DNA of 64,000 nt. Source: Streptomyces sp. VRA16 Mangrove soil. GTDB taxonomy: Bacteria > Actinomycetota > Actinomycetes > Streptomycetales > Streptomycetaceae. The notes under the pieces are model-generated. The model worked only from the letters and a program-made list of their open reading frames with translations, was not told the origin of the DNA and ran no database searches. Below are positions 1 through 8,290 of this stretch, piece after piece; positions within the stretch are counted from its first letter, which is position 1, and the number at the start of each line of letters is the position of its first letter. Made by a program: the position numbers and the translations under genes. The DNA is taken from assembly GCF_017377775.1 (NCBI RefSeq), contig NZ_JAFVLN010000002.1, positions 558,001 through 622,000 of the forward strand. Reading direction: 5' to 3'.

Positions 1-227
1 GCGGCCTTGGCGCCGCTGCGGACGATGTCCCAGAAGGTGTCGCCCTCGCCGGAGTGCGTGACCATCGCGATCTTCAGGCGCGGCGTGGACACGGCCTGGC
101 CGCCCCCGCCGCCGGCCCCGCTCTCGGAGTTCTCGGACTTCTTGCCACCGGACCCGCTGCATCCCGCAGCGAGTGCGACCACCGCGACGAGGGCCGCGGC
201 CGTACGGGCTGTACGCGTCGTGAGCAT
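1..227 (-). CDS. Sugar ABC transporter substrate-binding lipoprotein (N-terminus only)
   Basis: This is the first 75 codons of an exported solute-binding protein; the rest lies beyond the window edge. The start ATG (227-225) follows a strong ribosome site (GGAGGAGAGG) about 7 bases away. The product begins with a short basic stretch and a hydrophobic run ending in the lipobox LAAGC, then a Ser/Gly/Glu linker, so it should be lipid-anchored outside the membrane. The first folded segment (LKIAMVTHSGEGDTFWDIV) is typical of the RbsB-like periplasmic-binding fold that binds sugars or inositol. A promoter and a candidate GntR operator lie just upstream. The ligand cannot be read from this fragment; inositol or a related polyol is an inference from the shared operator. 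Confidence 0.8.
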   Translation of the reverse strand, partial: MLTTRTARTAAALVAVVALAAGCSGSGGKKSENSESGAGGGGGQAVSTPRLKIAMVTHSGEGDTFWDIVRSGAKA

Positions 228-271
228 GGTGGAGCCACCTCTCCTCCGGCCGCCCGGTGCGGCTGGAGGTG

Positions 272-317
272 TTTGTAGCGGGCTCCCACATCAGCGTCAA
301 TGAATTTGTCAGAACAT
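272..317 (-). promoter_or_regulatory. Promoter and GntR operator of the binding-protein gene
   Basis: On the minus strand a -35 TTGACG (300-295), a 17-base spacer and a -10 TACAAA (277-272) precede the lipoprotein start. Five bases upstream of the -35 lies TTGTCAGAACAT (306-317), which matches 9 of 12 bases of the perfect palindrome at 1174-1185 and 10 of 12 of the site at 10270-10281. Confidence 0.6.
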
Positions 318-359
318 TCGGACCACGTACGCGTCACACCCCTGCCGCGTCCCCATTCC

Positions 360-1124
360 TCAGGAACGTACGAGGAGTTGGAACTCGAAGGAGTAGCGCG
401 AGGCCCGGTAGGTGTGCGAGCCGAACTCGACCGTGCGGCCCTTGTCGTCGAAGGTCGTGCGCTGCATGGTCAGCAGCGGCGCGCCCTCCGGCTCACCGAA
501 CCGCTCGCCCTCGACGGCGGTGGCGGCGCGGGCGCCGATGGACTGCCGGGCGCTGTGCAGGGTGATCCCCGCGGACCGCATCAGCCGGTACAGGCCGGTG
601 GCCTCCATGCGGGCGTCGTCGAGCGCGAGCAGGCCGACGGGGATGTGGTTGCGAAGGTGTGCGACCGGCTCGCCGTGGGCCAGGCGCAGCCGCTCGATGC
701 GGTGCACCTGCTCGCCCTCGCCGATCGCGAGCGCGGCCGCCACCTCGGCGGAGGCGGGTACCAGCGCGTTGCCCAGGACCCGGGTCTCGGGGCGCTGGCC
801 GGCCGCCTCCAGGTCGTCGTAGAGGCTGGACAGCTCCAGGGGGCGCTTGACCTGGCTGTGCACCACCTGGGTGCCCACGCCGCGGCGCCGCACGAGCAGC
901 CCCTTGTCGACCAGGGACTGGATGGCCTGGCGGACCGTGGGCCGGGACAGGCCGAGCCGCCCGGCCAGCTCGATCTCGTTGCCGAGCAGGCTGCCAGGGG
1001 TGAGCACGCCCCGCTCGATCGCCGCCTCCAGCTGCTGGGCCAGCTGGAAGTACAGCGGGACCGGACTGCTGCGGTCGACGCCGAGCTCCAGCTGGACGGT
1101 GGGGTCGGCTACGGGTTTGGCCAC
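360..1124 (-). CDS. GntR-family (HutC type, UTRA domain) transcriptional repressor
   Basis: A 254-residue regulator. Residues about 10-85 form the winged helix of GntR proteins (PLYFQLAQQLEAAI, then LGLSRPTVRQAIQSLVDKG). Residues about 100-250 form a UTRA ligand-binding domain (YDDLEAAGQRPETRV ... EFQLLVRS). HutC-type members sense small sugars, histidine intermediates or polyols. I place the start at GTG 1124; a longer ATG frame to 1388 would overlap the next gene. The palindrome TTGTCCGGACAA lies 50 bp upstream, and near copies lie before the lipoprotein gene and the dehydrogenase at 10321. This pattern resembles the Streptomyces myo-inositol repressor (SCO6974 type) as I remember it, so control of inositol-type sugar use is likely but inferred. 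Confidence 0.85.
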   Translation of the reverse strand: MAKPVADPTVQLELGVDRSSPVPLYFQLAQQLEAAIERGVLTPGSLLGNEIELAGRLGLSRPTVRQAIQSLVDKGLLVRRRGVGTQVVHSQVKRPLELSSLYDDLEAAGQRPETRVLGNALVPASAEVAAALAIGEGEQVHRIERLRLAHGEPVAHLRNHIPVGLLALDDARMEATGLYRLMRSAGITLHSARQSIGARAATAVEGERFGEPEGAPLLTMQRTTFDDKGRTVEFGSHTYRASRYSFEFQLLVRS

Positions 1125-1173
1125 GGGCCGAGCGTAGCGGCGGCAGATGTTGACGGGAAGTCCGGAAGTCAGA

Positions 1174-1185
1174 TTGTCCGGACAA
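1174..1185. promoter_or_regulatory. Perfect 12-bp palindrome, GntR operator
   Basis: TTGTCCGGACAA is a perfect dyad 50 bp upstream of the GntR gene start, in the short gap between that gene and the ABC operon that ends at 1192. Near-identical sites before two other genes make this the likely autoregulatory operator. Confidence 0.7.
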
Positions 1186-1191
1186 AGACGA

Positions 1192-2202
1192 TCAGCCGGG
1201 CTCCGCGCGCGCCGGGCCCGCGGTGACCGGTTCCTCGTACAGCCAGCAGCGCGCCTCGTGGCCGGGGCTCTGCAGAGCGACGGCGGGCGGGTCCTGGGCG
1301 CACCGCTCGGTGGCGAACGGGCAGCGGGCCCGGAACCGGCAGCCGCCGTGCGCCGTGGTCTCGCGCAGTTCGGCGGTACGGGCGTCACGCGCGGCGAGCC
1401 GGGCGGCGCGGGCCTCCCGGGCGCGCTCGCGCGAGCCGGTCGCGCCCGGGGCGGCGGAGGCGAGCAGCTGGGTGTACGGGTGGCGGGGCCGCAGGATCAC
1501 CTCGTCGCTGGGGCCGCGCTCCACGATCTGACCTCGGTACATGACCATCACGTCGGCGGCGAAGTGGCGTGCGGTGGCCAGATCGTGGGTGACGTAGAGC
1601 AGGGCGAGCCGGCGCTCCTCCTTCAGCCGGTCGAGCAGCCCGAGGATCTCCAGGCGGATGGAGACGTCGAGCATGGAGACGGGTTCGTCGGCGAGGAGGA
1701 CCTCGGGTTCCGGGGCCAGCGCCCGTGCGATGGCGACGCGCTGGCGCTGCCCGCCGGAGAGTTCGTGGGGGCGTTTGCGGGCGATGTCGGCGGCCGGGGT
1801 GAGGTTGACGGAGGTGAGCAGTTCCTCGACGCGGGCGTCGACGTCCGCGCGGGTCGCGCGCCCGCTGACCAGGAGGGGGCGGCGCAGATGGTGGCCGACG
1901 GTGTGGGCGGGGTTGAGGGAGGCGAAGGGGTCCTGGAACACCATCTGTACGGAGCGCCGGTACGCGGCGTCGCGCACCCGCGCCTCCCCGTCGAGCCGCA
2001 CCTCGCCCGCGCTGGGCGCCACGAGCCGCGACAGGGCGCGCACCACGGTCGACTTGCCGCTGCCGCTCTCGCCGACGAGGGCCAGGGTGTGCCCGGCGTG
2101 CAGAGCGAAGGAGACGGCGTCGACGGCGCGCAGGGGCGGTGCGCCGCGGCGCTTGAAGTCGACGGTGAGCCGGTCGGCTTCGAGGGTGGGGCCGGCTTTC
2201 AT
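1192..2202 (-). CDS. Oligopeptide/oligosaccharide-type ABC transporter ATP-binding protein (OppF/DppF class)
   Basis: A 336-residue ATPase. Walker A GESGSGKST lies near residue 45, the signature [15 protein letters not shown] near 150, and Walker B VLLADEPVSMLD just after it. The C-terminal oligopeptide-type extension has the cysteine cluster (CRFRARCPFATERCAQDPP) that in this subfamily often holds an iron-sulfur centre. It is the last gene of a five-gene operon; its ATG overlaps the stop of the upstream ATPase by 4 bp. Dpp/Opp-type importers carry peptides but also cellobiose, xyloglucan or mannan oligosaccharides in several bacteria. The neighbouring glycoside hydrolase and LacI gene favour an oligosaccharide here; this is inference. 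Confidence 0.85.
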   Translation of the reverse strand: MKAGPTLEADRLTVDFKRRGAPPLRAVDAVSFALHAGHTLALVGESGSGKSTVVRALSRLVAPSAGEVRLDGEARVRDAAYRRSVQMVFQDPFASLNPAHTVGHHLRRPLLVSGRATRADVDARVEELLTSVNLTPAADIARKRPHELSGGQRQRVAIARALAPEPEVLLADEPVSMLDVSIRLEILGLLDRLKEERRLALLYVTHDLATARHFAADVMVMYRGQIVERGPSDEVILRPRHPYTQLLASAAPGATGSRERAREARAARLAARDARTAELRETTAHGGCRFRARCPFATERCAQDPPAVALQSPGHEARCWLYEEPVTAGPARAEPG

Positions 2203-3245
2203 GCTCCGCTCCTTCCGGTCGTTCCCTCGGGGGCGCGCCCGGCCGCACGGGACGGCGGCTCGGCGACGCGGGCGCCACCGGGCAGATGGCAGGCCGCCGA
2301 GGACGGCCCGCGCGCGACCAGCCGGGGCCGCACCCCGCAGGGCTCGAAAACGGACTCGCACCGGTCGGCGAACGCACACCCCGGCTCCGCCACCCGCAGG
2401 TCCGGCGGCTGCCCGGGAATCCCGCGCAGCTCCCGCCGCTCCCCCGTCAGCGCCGGGAACGACCTCAGCAGGCCCCGGGTATAGGGGTGCACGGCCCCGC
2501 CGGAGGCGATGGTCTCGGTGTCCGCGTACTCGACGACGCGGCCCGCGTACATCACGGCGAGCCGGTCGCTGATCTCCAGGAGGAGGTTCAGGTCGTGGGT
2601 GATGAAGACGACGGCGAAGCCGAGCCGCTCCCTCAGCTGCTCGACCTCGTCGAGGATCTCGCGCTGCACGACGACGTCGAGGGCGGTGGTCGGCTCGTCC
2701 ATGATGACGACGTCGGGGTCGAGCGCGAGGGCCATGGCGATGGCGACGCGCTGGCGCATGCCGCCGGAGAGTTCGTGCGGGTGCGAGCGCAGGCGCCCCG
2801 CGTCGATGCCGACGAGCTGCAGCAACTCCCCTGCCCGGGAACGGCGTTCGGCGCCCGACAGCTGCGGACGGTGCGCGCGGAAGATGTCGTCGAACTGACG
2901 GCCCACCGTCGTCACGGGGTTGAGCGCGTTCATGGCGCTCTGGAACACCATGGCGAGCCGCGTCCAGCGCACCCCGCGCAGGGCCTCGGCGTCCAGCGCG
3001 TACAGGTCGGCGCCGTCGAGTCGTACCGTGCCGCCCGCGAGCCGCCCCGGCGGCTGGAGCAGCCGGGCCAGGGCGTACGCGAGGGTGGACTTGCCGCACC
3101 CCGACTCCCCCGCGATGCCGAGGAGTTCACCGCGGCGCAGCTCCAGGCAGACGTCGCGCACGGCGTGCGTGGGGCGGCCGTCGCCGGAGTCGTAGACGAC
3201 GTCCACGTGCTCGGCCGCGAGGATCACATCCGTCGTCGCCTTCAT
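2199..3245 (-). CDS. Oligopeptide/oligosaccharide-type ABC transporter ATP-binding protein (OppD/DppD class)
   Basis: A 348-residue ATPase. Walker A is GESGCGKSTLAY (about residue 43), the Q-loop VFQSAMNALNP, the signature LSGGMRQRVAIAMAL and Walker B VVIMDEPTTALD. The C-terminal oligopeptide-transporter extension carries Cys residues (CAFADRCESVFEPCG). It pairs with the 1192-2202 ATPase to power the DppB/C-like channel. The start ATG 3245 overlaps the permease stop by 4 bp (ATGA), so the genes are translationally coupled. Confidence 0.85.
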   Translation of the reverse strand: MKATTDVILAAEHVDVVYDSGDGRPTHAVRDVCLELRRGELLGIAGESGCGKSTLAYALARLLQPPGRLAGGTVRLDGADLYALDAEALRGVRWTRLAMVFQSAMNALNPVTTVGRQFDDIFRAHRPQLSGAERRSRAGELLQLVGIDAGRLRSHPHELSGGMRQRVAIAMALALDPDVVIMDEPTTALDVVVQREILDEVEQLRERLGFAVVFITHDLNLLLEISDRLAVMYAGRVVEYADTETIASGGAVHPYTRGLLRSFPALTGERRELRGIPGQPPDLRVAEPGCAFADRCESVFEPCGVRPRLVARGPSSAACHLPGGARVAEPPSRAAGRAPEGTTGRSGA

Positions 3246-4132
3246 GGTTTCCTCCGCGCGCGCAGCCGGGGGTCGAGGATCTCGTCGAGGCCGAAGCTGA
3301 TCAGGGAGAGCGCGGCGCCGAGCACGGCGATGGCGAGGCCGGGCGGGATGAACCACCACCAGGAGCCACCGGCCAGCGCCTCGGCGTTCTGCGCGAAGTA
3401 GAGCATCGTGCCCCAGGTGAGGTTGGACGGGTCGTCGAGGCCGAGGAAGGCGAGCGCGGCCTGGGTGAGCACCGCGAAGATCACGGCGAAGATGAACTGC
3501 GAGACCACGATGGCGAGTTCGTTGGGGAGGATCTCCACCAGGACGATGCGGCGCCGGCTCTCCCCGTACAGGCGGGCCGCGAGGACGTAGTCGCGGGTGC
3601 GCAGGGACAGGGTCTGGGCGCGCAGCACGCGGGCGGAAGCCGCCCAGGTGGTCAGCGCGATGACGAGGATCGTCGATCCGGTGCCCGCGCCGACGTAGGC
3701 CGCGACGACGATGACGAGCGGCAGCCCGGGGATGACCAGGAAGATGTTGCTCAGCAACGAGAGCGCCTCGTCGGTGAGGCCGCCGAGGAAGCCGCCGCCG
3801 ATGCCGATGACCACGGACACGGCGGTGGCGATCAGCGCGGCCGCGGCGCCGATCAGCAGCGTGCCGCGCGCGGCCACCACGAACTGGGTGAACACGTCCT
3901 GCCCGGTCTGGGTGGTGCCCAGCCAGTGGGCGCCGGACGGTGCCTGGCCCAGGTCCTGGCCGACCGCTTCGGGGTCGCCGAGGAAGAGCGGGCCGAGGAG
4001 CGCCGTCAGGACGAGGAGGGCGAGGATGCCGAGGCCGAGGCGCAGCCGCCGCGAGCGCAGCGCGCTCTTCAGCCGCCCGGCGGCGGGAGCCGCGGCGACC
4101 GGGGCCGCGAGGGCGGTGGTCGGCGCGGTCAT
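3242..4132 (-). CDS. ABC transporter permease, DppC class
   Basis: A 296-residue inner-membrane permease. A proline/alanine-rich cytoplasmic N-terminus leads into the first hydrophobic helix (LGLGILALLVLTALLGPLFL), then the OppC N-terminal segment and the BPD_transp_1 domain. The EAA-type loop lies around 'RTRDYVLAARLYGESRRRI'. The C-terminus LGLDEILDPRLRARRKP is typical of DppC. It overlaps the DppB-like gene upstream by 4 bp. Confidence 0.85.
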   Translation of the reverse strand: MTAPTTALAAPVAAAPAAGRLKSALRSRRLRLGLGILALLVLTALLGPLFLGDPEAVGQDLGQAPSGAHWLGTTQTGQDVFTQFVVAARGTLLIGAAAALIATAVSVVIGIGGGFLGGLTDEALSLLSNIFLVIPGLPLVIVVAAYVGAGTGSTILVIALTTWAASARVLRAQTLSLRTRDYVLAARLYGESRRRIVLVEILPNELAIVVSQFIFAVIFAVLTQAALAFLGLDDPSNLTWGTMLYFAQNAEALAGGSWWWFIPPGLAIAVLGAALSLISFGLDEILDPRLRARRKP

Positions 4133-5115
4133 GACGTGGCCTGCCGGGTGCGCGGGTCGATGAACGAGTAGACGAGGTCGACGAGGAAGTTCGCCGCGAG
4201 GACCGCGAAGGTGATCATGAGGAAGATGGCCTGCATCAGGGGGTAGTCGTTGTTGGTGACGGCCTGCAGCAGCGTGTAGCCCATGCCGGGGTACGAGAAG
4301 ACCATCTCCATGACGAGCGAGCCGGAGACGATGAACCCGAGGGTGATGGCGAACCCGGCGACCGACGGCAGCACCGCGTTGCGCGCCGCGTAGCGGACCA
4401 TCACGGTGCGCGGCCGCAGCCCCTTGGCCTCGGCGGCGACGACGTAGTCCTCGGCGAGCGTCGACACCATCATGTTGCGCATCCCGAGCATCCAGCCGCC
4501 GGCCGACGCGAGGACGATGGTGGCGGCGGGCAGCACCCCGTGCTGGATCGCGGAGCCGATGAAGTCGGCGTTGAAGCCGATGGTGTACGTCTCGTCGTAG
4601 CCGCCGCTGGTGGGGGCCATCGCCCAGACCTGGGTGAAGAGGTAGAGCATGATCAGGGCGGCCCAGAAGTACGGGATCGCGGCGAGGAAGGTCGCCGAGG
4701 GGACGAGCGCGTCGAGGCGTCCGCCGCGCCGCCAGCCGGCGAGGGTGCCGAGGGTGATCCCGACGGCGACGCTGATCAGGGTCGCGAGTCCGACCAGGAC
4801 GATGGTCCACGGCACGGCCTGTTCGACGACGTCGCTGACCTTGGTGGGGTAGTACGTGGTGGACAGGCCGAAGTCGAGGCGGAACAGCGAGGAGAGGTAG
4901 TCGCCGTACTGCTGGACGATGTTGCCGTGGCCGAGGCCCAGCATCGCGGCGATGGCCTTCTCCTGCCCTTCGGTGACCGGTCCCGACGACGCCATCCGGG
5001 CCATCATCAGCTGCACCGGGTCGCCGGGGATCAGGCGGGGCAGGACGAAGTTGAGGGTGACGGCGATCCACGCGGCGATCGCGTAGAAGCCGAGTTTGCG
5101 CAACAGGTAACGCAC
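4129..5115 (-). CDS. ABC transporter permease, DppB class
   Basis: A 328-residue permease with the first transmembrane helix at residues 9-27 and the DppB landmark NFVLPRLIPGDPVQLMM directly after it. A long extracytoplasmic loop is followed by five further helices and the EAA loop (LAEDYVVAAEAKGLRPRTVM). The C-terminus (VDLVYSFIDPRTRQA) is standard for the family. It forms the heterodimeric channel with the DppC-like product. It starts 12 bp after the binding-protein stop and is the second gene of the operon. Confidence 0.85.
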   Translation of the reverse strand: MRYLLRKLGFYAIAAWIAVTLNFVLPRLIPGDPVQLMMARMASSGPVTEGQEKAIAAMLGLGHGNIVQQYGDYLSSLFRLDFGLSTTYYPTKVSDVVEQAVPWTIVLVGLATLISVAVGITLGTLAGWRRGGRLDALVPSATFLAAIPYFWAALIMLYLFTQVWAMAPTSGGYDETYTIGFNADFIGSAIQHGVLPAATIVLASAGGWMLGMRNMMVSTLAEDYVVAAEAKGLRPRTVMVRYAARNAVLPSVAGFAITLGFIVSGSLVMEMVFSYPGMGYTLLQAVTNNDYPLMQAIFLMITFAVLAANFLVDLVYSFIDPRTRQATS

Positions 5116-5127
5116 GGCGTACGCCCC

Positions 5128-6834
5128 CTACTTGGACGACTTCGCGGGCTTGATGCGGGCCGCGACCCAGCCGCTGTCCGGGTCGAGCCAGATGGCGGCG
5201 CCCGCGTACAGGTTCTCCTCGGTGGGGTAGCCGGTGACGTGGTTGCCGTTGAACTCGATCTCGTTCTGCTGCTCGAAGAGCGGGATCAGCGGCATCTCAC
5301 GGACGAACTCCTGCTGGATCGTGTAGTAGTGCGGCTTCTGCTCGGCGGGATCGGTGGTGTCGGCGATGGCGGAGAGGGCCTTGTCGATGGTGGTGTTCCG
5401 GTAGCGGCCGTAGTTGCCGACGTTCGTCGTCTCGCCGATGGCGGGTGCGACGGCGCTGTTGAGGAGCTGGTCGTAGTAGGCGCGCGGGTCGGGCGTGTAG
5501 CCGTAGTTGCTCAGCAGCAGTTCGAAGCGTCCGGTGGACTGCGCGTTGGTGAACTGGGCGACCGAGACGCCCTTCACCGTCAGCTCGATGCCGTACTTCT
5601 TCAACTGCTGCTTGGCCATCTGTCCGACGCTGACGTAGTCGGTCCAGCCGGAGACCAGGGTGAGGGTCAGGCTGAGCTTCCTGCCGTCCTTGGCCCAACC
5701 GCCGCCGCTCTTGGCGTATCCGGCGGCCTTGAGGTACTTGGCGACGGCCGCCTCGCCCGTCTCGAACTCCGTGTCCTTCAGGGACGGGTCGAGGACGCTC
5801 TGGAAGTTGGGCAGCAGCAGCGCCATCGGGTTGGTCGCGGGCGCGTAGCCGCCGTAGACGGACTTGCTCATGAAGTCGCGGTCGAGGGCGGCGCTGATCG
5901 CCTTGCGCACGTTGACGTCGGCGGTGACGCCCCTGGCGGCGCACGGCACGAAGAACGCCACGGACATCGGGGTGTTGACGAGGTCGAACCTGGGGTCCTT
6001 GTCGAGGTAGTTCTTCTTGATGTCGGGGATGAAGCCGCCCGCCCAGTCGATCTTCCCCTTGGCGACGGAGGCGAGGAAGGCGTTGTTGCCGCTGAAGGAG
6101 ACGTAGCGGATGGTCCTGAAGTGCGGCAGGCCCGCGAAGTAGTAGTCGTCGCGGGCGGTCAGCTCCATCGTCGTGCCCTTGACGAACTTGACCTTCCAGG
6201 CGCCGGTGGCCACCGGGTTCGCGTTGATGTCGGTCTTCTTCTTCGCGTCCGGGATCTTCGACCAGATGTGCTTGGGCAGCATCTTGGACTTGCCGAGGAG
6301 GAAGTACTCCTTGGTGTACGCGGACTCGGTGAAGGTCAGCACGAGCGTGTGGTCGTCCTGCGCCGTGATCGTGTCGAGCGGGTACGCGTACTGGTTCAAC
6401 TCCTTGTTGTCCTTGGCTATTTGGAACGTGTACGCGGCGTCCTCGGCGGTGAACGGCTTGCCGTCGCTCCACTTCACGCCCTTGCGCAGGGTCACCGTGA
6501 GCCGCTTGCCGTCGTCGCCCCACCGGTAGTCGGTGCCGAGCCAGTCGTGCACCACGCCCGCCTTCGCGGCGTTGAAGTGGAACAGCGGCTCGTACAGCAG
6601 CCCGTGCGTGGGGTGCAGCGGCTGCGGGGCGAACGGGTTGAAGTTGCGCACCAGTTGACCCTGCGTGGCGTTCACGACGAGCGTGCCGCTCGACCCGCCG
6701 GAGCCGCTGTCGGCCCCGCCGCACGCGGCGGCGAGCGGGGCCGCGAGGACGATGCCGGCGGCGGAGGCGAGGACGGTGCGGCGGGAGGGTCCCGCGGGCT
6801 CGGGCGGTGGCGGCGGCGTGGAAGATGACATCAC
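5128..6834 (-). CDS. Family 5 (DppA/OppA type) solute-binding lipoprotein, Tat-exported
   Basis: A 568-residue extracellular receptor, first gene of the five-gene importer operon. The N-terminus has a twin-arginine motif (SRRTVLASAAG) and a lipobox (LAAAC) near residue 39, so it is probably a Tat-exported lipoprotein. The body has SBP_bac_5 landmarks: a TVTLRKGVKWSDGKPFTAED segment and aromatic-rich loops. This family binds peptides, nickel, or oligosaccharides such as cellobiose and mannobiose. The divergent LacI gene and the adjacent glycoside hydrolase point to a plant-polysaccharide oligosaccharide as ligand (inference). ATG could be 6834 or the next codon, 6831. Confidence 0.85.
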   Translation of the reverse strand: MMSSSTPPPPPEPAGPSRRTVLASAAGIVLAAPLAAACGGADSGSGGSSGTLVVNATQGQLVRNFNPFAPQPLHPTHGLLYEPLFHFNAAKAGVVHDWLGTDYRWGDDGKRLTVTLRKGVKWSDGKPFTAEDAAYTFQIAKDNKELNQYAYPLDTITAQDDHTLVLTFTESAYTKEYFLLGKSKMLPKHIWSKIPDAKKKTDINANPVATGAWKVKFVKGTTMELTARDDYYFAGLPHFRTIRYVSFSGNNAFLASVAKGKIDWAGGFIPDIKKNYLDKDPRFDLVNTPMSVAFFVPCAARGVTADVNVRKAISAALDRDFMSKSVYGGYAPATNPMALLLPNFQSVLDPSLKDTEFETGEAAVAKYLKAAGYAKSGGGWAKDGRKLSLTLTLVSGWTDYVSVGQMAKQQLKKYGIELTVKGVSVAQFTNAQSTGRFELLLSNYGYTPDPRAYYDQLLNSAVAPAIGETTNVGNYGRYRNTTIDKALSAIADTTDPAEQKPHYYTIQQEFVREMPLIPLFEQQNEIEFNGNHVTGYPTEENLYAGAAIWLDPDSGWVAARIKPAKSSK

Positions 6835-6956
6835 GGGTCCCTTGCTCCGGCTGTAACGACACTGGTGCGACAGGTCTGGCTCAGGTCTGACTCAGGTCTG
6901 GCTCGGGTCTCGCTCAGGAGGGCCGGTACGGTGGTCCGCACACCGTCGGCGCCGTG

Positions 6957-6997
6957 AAAGTAAACGCGTGCGAAAGTGACTGTCAATGCGCTTGCAT
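6957..6997 (-). promoter_or_regulatory. Promoter of the importer operon with overlapping LacI-type site
   Basis: The minus strand shows -35 TTGACA (6986-6981), an 18-base spacer and -10 TACTTT (6962-6957). ATGCGCTTGCAT (6986-6997), a dyad with ATGC/GCAT arms resembling LacI-family operators (TGCAAGCGC on the minus strand), abuts the -35. A repressor bound there would block the importer promoter. Confidence 0.5.
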
Positions 6998-7029
6998 GAT
7001 TCTCCCGGCGCTTTTCGCGAACACTCAAC

Positions 7030-7041
7030 TGAACCGGATTA
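7030..7041. promoter_or_regulatory. Candidate AACCGG-type LacI site in the divergent region
   Basis: TGAACCGGATTA matches 9 of 12 bases of TAAACCGGTTAA at 8131-8142. It lies 73 bp upstream of the LacI gene start and is a possible weak autoregulatory site. Confidence 0.35.
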
Positions 7042-7113
7042 GCCGGGAATTCATCGAATATCGTCGAACGAGCAGGCCATCAGGCCGTCATGCCTCCGGG
7101 AAGGGAACCACCT

Positions 7114-8133
7114 GTGAAGCGACCCACCATGGCGGACATCGCGCGCCGCGCCGGGGTGACGAAGGCCGCCGTGTCCTTCGCGCTCAACGACCGGCCGGGC
7201 GTCTCGGCGCCGACGCGCCGCCGCATCCTCGCGATAGCGGAGGAGCTGGGCTGGCAGCCCAACAGTGCGGCGCGGGCCCTGTCGGACGGCAGGGCGGGGG
7301 CGTTCGGGCTCGTGATCGACCGGCCCGCGCGCACGCTCGGCCTGGAGCCGTTCTTCATGCAGCTGGTCTCCGGCATCCAGGCCGAACTCATCGAGGACGC
7401 CACGCCGTTGGTGTTCACGATGGCCGAGGACCAGGCCGCCGAGATCGCCCTGTACCGGGCCTGGTGGGCGCAGCGCCGGGTCGACGGGGTGTTCCTGGTG
7501 GACCTGAAGGCGGACGACGCCCGGGTCGCCGTCCTGGAGGAGCTCGGGATGCCGGGGGTGGTGATCGGGGCGCCGGTCGGCACCGGGCGGCTGCCCGCGG
7601 TGTGGAGCGACGACGGGGTGGCCGTGCGCACCGTCGTCGGCCGGCTCGCGGAGCTCGGACACCGCAGGATCGCCCGGGTCAGCGGCCCGTCCGTGCTGCG
7701 TCACACCATCATCCGCACCGACGCGTTCGCGACCTGTGTACGGGAGTTGGGGCTGGAGGGGCGGATCGTGGAGGCCGACTACAGCGGCGAGCGCGGCGCG
7801 GCGGCGACCCGGGAGCTGCTGTCCGACGAGCGGCACCGGCCGACCGCGATCCTCTACGACAACGACGTGATGGCGGTGTCGGGCCTGACCACGGCGCAGG
7901 CGCTCGGGCTGCGGGTGCCGGCCGACCTGTCGGTGGTGGCCTGGGACGACTCGGCGCTGTGCGAGCTGGTGCATCCGTCGCTGACCGCGCTGAGCCGGGA
8001 CATCGCCGCGTACGGCGCGCATGCGGCGCGCCGGCTGCGGGAGGCCGCGGGCGGGCAGCAGGTCGGCGACCTCCAGGACGTGGCACCGCGGCTGACGATG
8101 CGCGGGAGCGTGGCGGCGCCCCCGGTTCCGTAA
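7114..8133 (+). CDS. LacI-family transcriptional regulator
   Basis: A 339-residue regulator. Residues 4-55 hold the LacI helix-turn-helix and hinge helix (TMADIARRAGVTKAAVSFAL, then GWQPNSAARALSDGR). The remainder is the periplasmic-binding-like sensor domain with LVIDRPARTLGLEPFF and the C-terminal PADLSVVAWDDS block. GTG 7114 is preferred because GGGAAGGGA sits 7 bases before it; an in-frame ATG at 7090 has no such site. It is divergent from the importer operon and co-directional with the glycoside hydrolase, so it probably represses both in response to an oligosaccharide. The AACCGG sites around its 3' end support this. Confidence 0.85.
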   Translation: MKRPTMADIARRAGVTKAAVSFALNDRPGVSAPTRRRILAIAEELGWQPNSAARALSDGRAGAFGLVIDRPARTLGLEPFFMQLVSGIQAELIEDATPLVFTMAEDQAAEIALYRAWWAQRRVDGVFLVDLKADDARVAVLEELGMPGVVIGAPVGTGRLPAVWSDDGVAVRTVVGRLAELGHRRIARVSGPSVLRHTIIRTDAFATCVRELGLEGRIVEADYSGERGAAATRELLSDERHRPTAILYDNDVMAVSGLTTAQALGLRVPADLSVVAWDDSALCELVHPSLTALSRDIAAYGAHAARRLREAAGGQQVGDLQDVAPRLTMRGSVAAPPVP

Positions 8134-8200
8134 ACCGGTTAATCGATCTCGGCCTTTCGGTGCGGGCGGTATTGACGCTAAACCGGTGCAGCGCTTCACT
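8131..8200 (+). promoter_or_regulatory. Two LacI-type operators and promoter of the glycoside hydrolase gene
   Basis: TAAACCGGTT (8131-8140, overlapping the LacI stop codon) and TAAACCGGTG (8179-8188) are 48 bp apart. The second lies inside the spacer of a likely promoter, TTGACG (8172-8177) with TTCACT (8195-8200). The arrangement suits a looping or cooperative LacI repressor. Confidence 0.55.
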
Positions 8201-8290
8201 CGACGGATACGACGCGGCACGCCCGTCCGCAACGGACCGCGCTCTTCGCCCCATGCCTCCATGTCGCCCATTTCCAGGGAGAGTTCGAAG

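Noticed and set aside
4540..6828. Very long plus-strand open frame antisense to the importer genes
   Set aside because: It is a mirror of GC3-rich codons on the minus strand; the minus-strand products match known families throughout.
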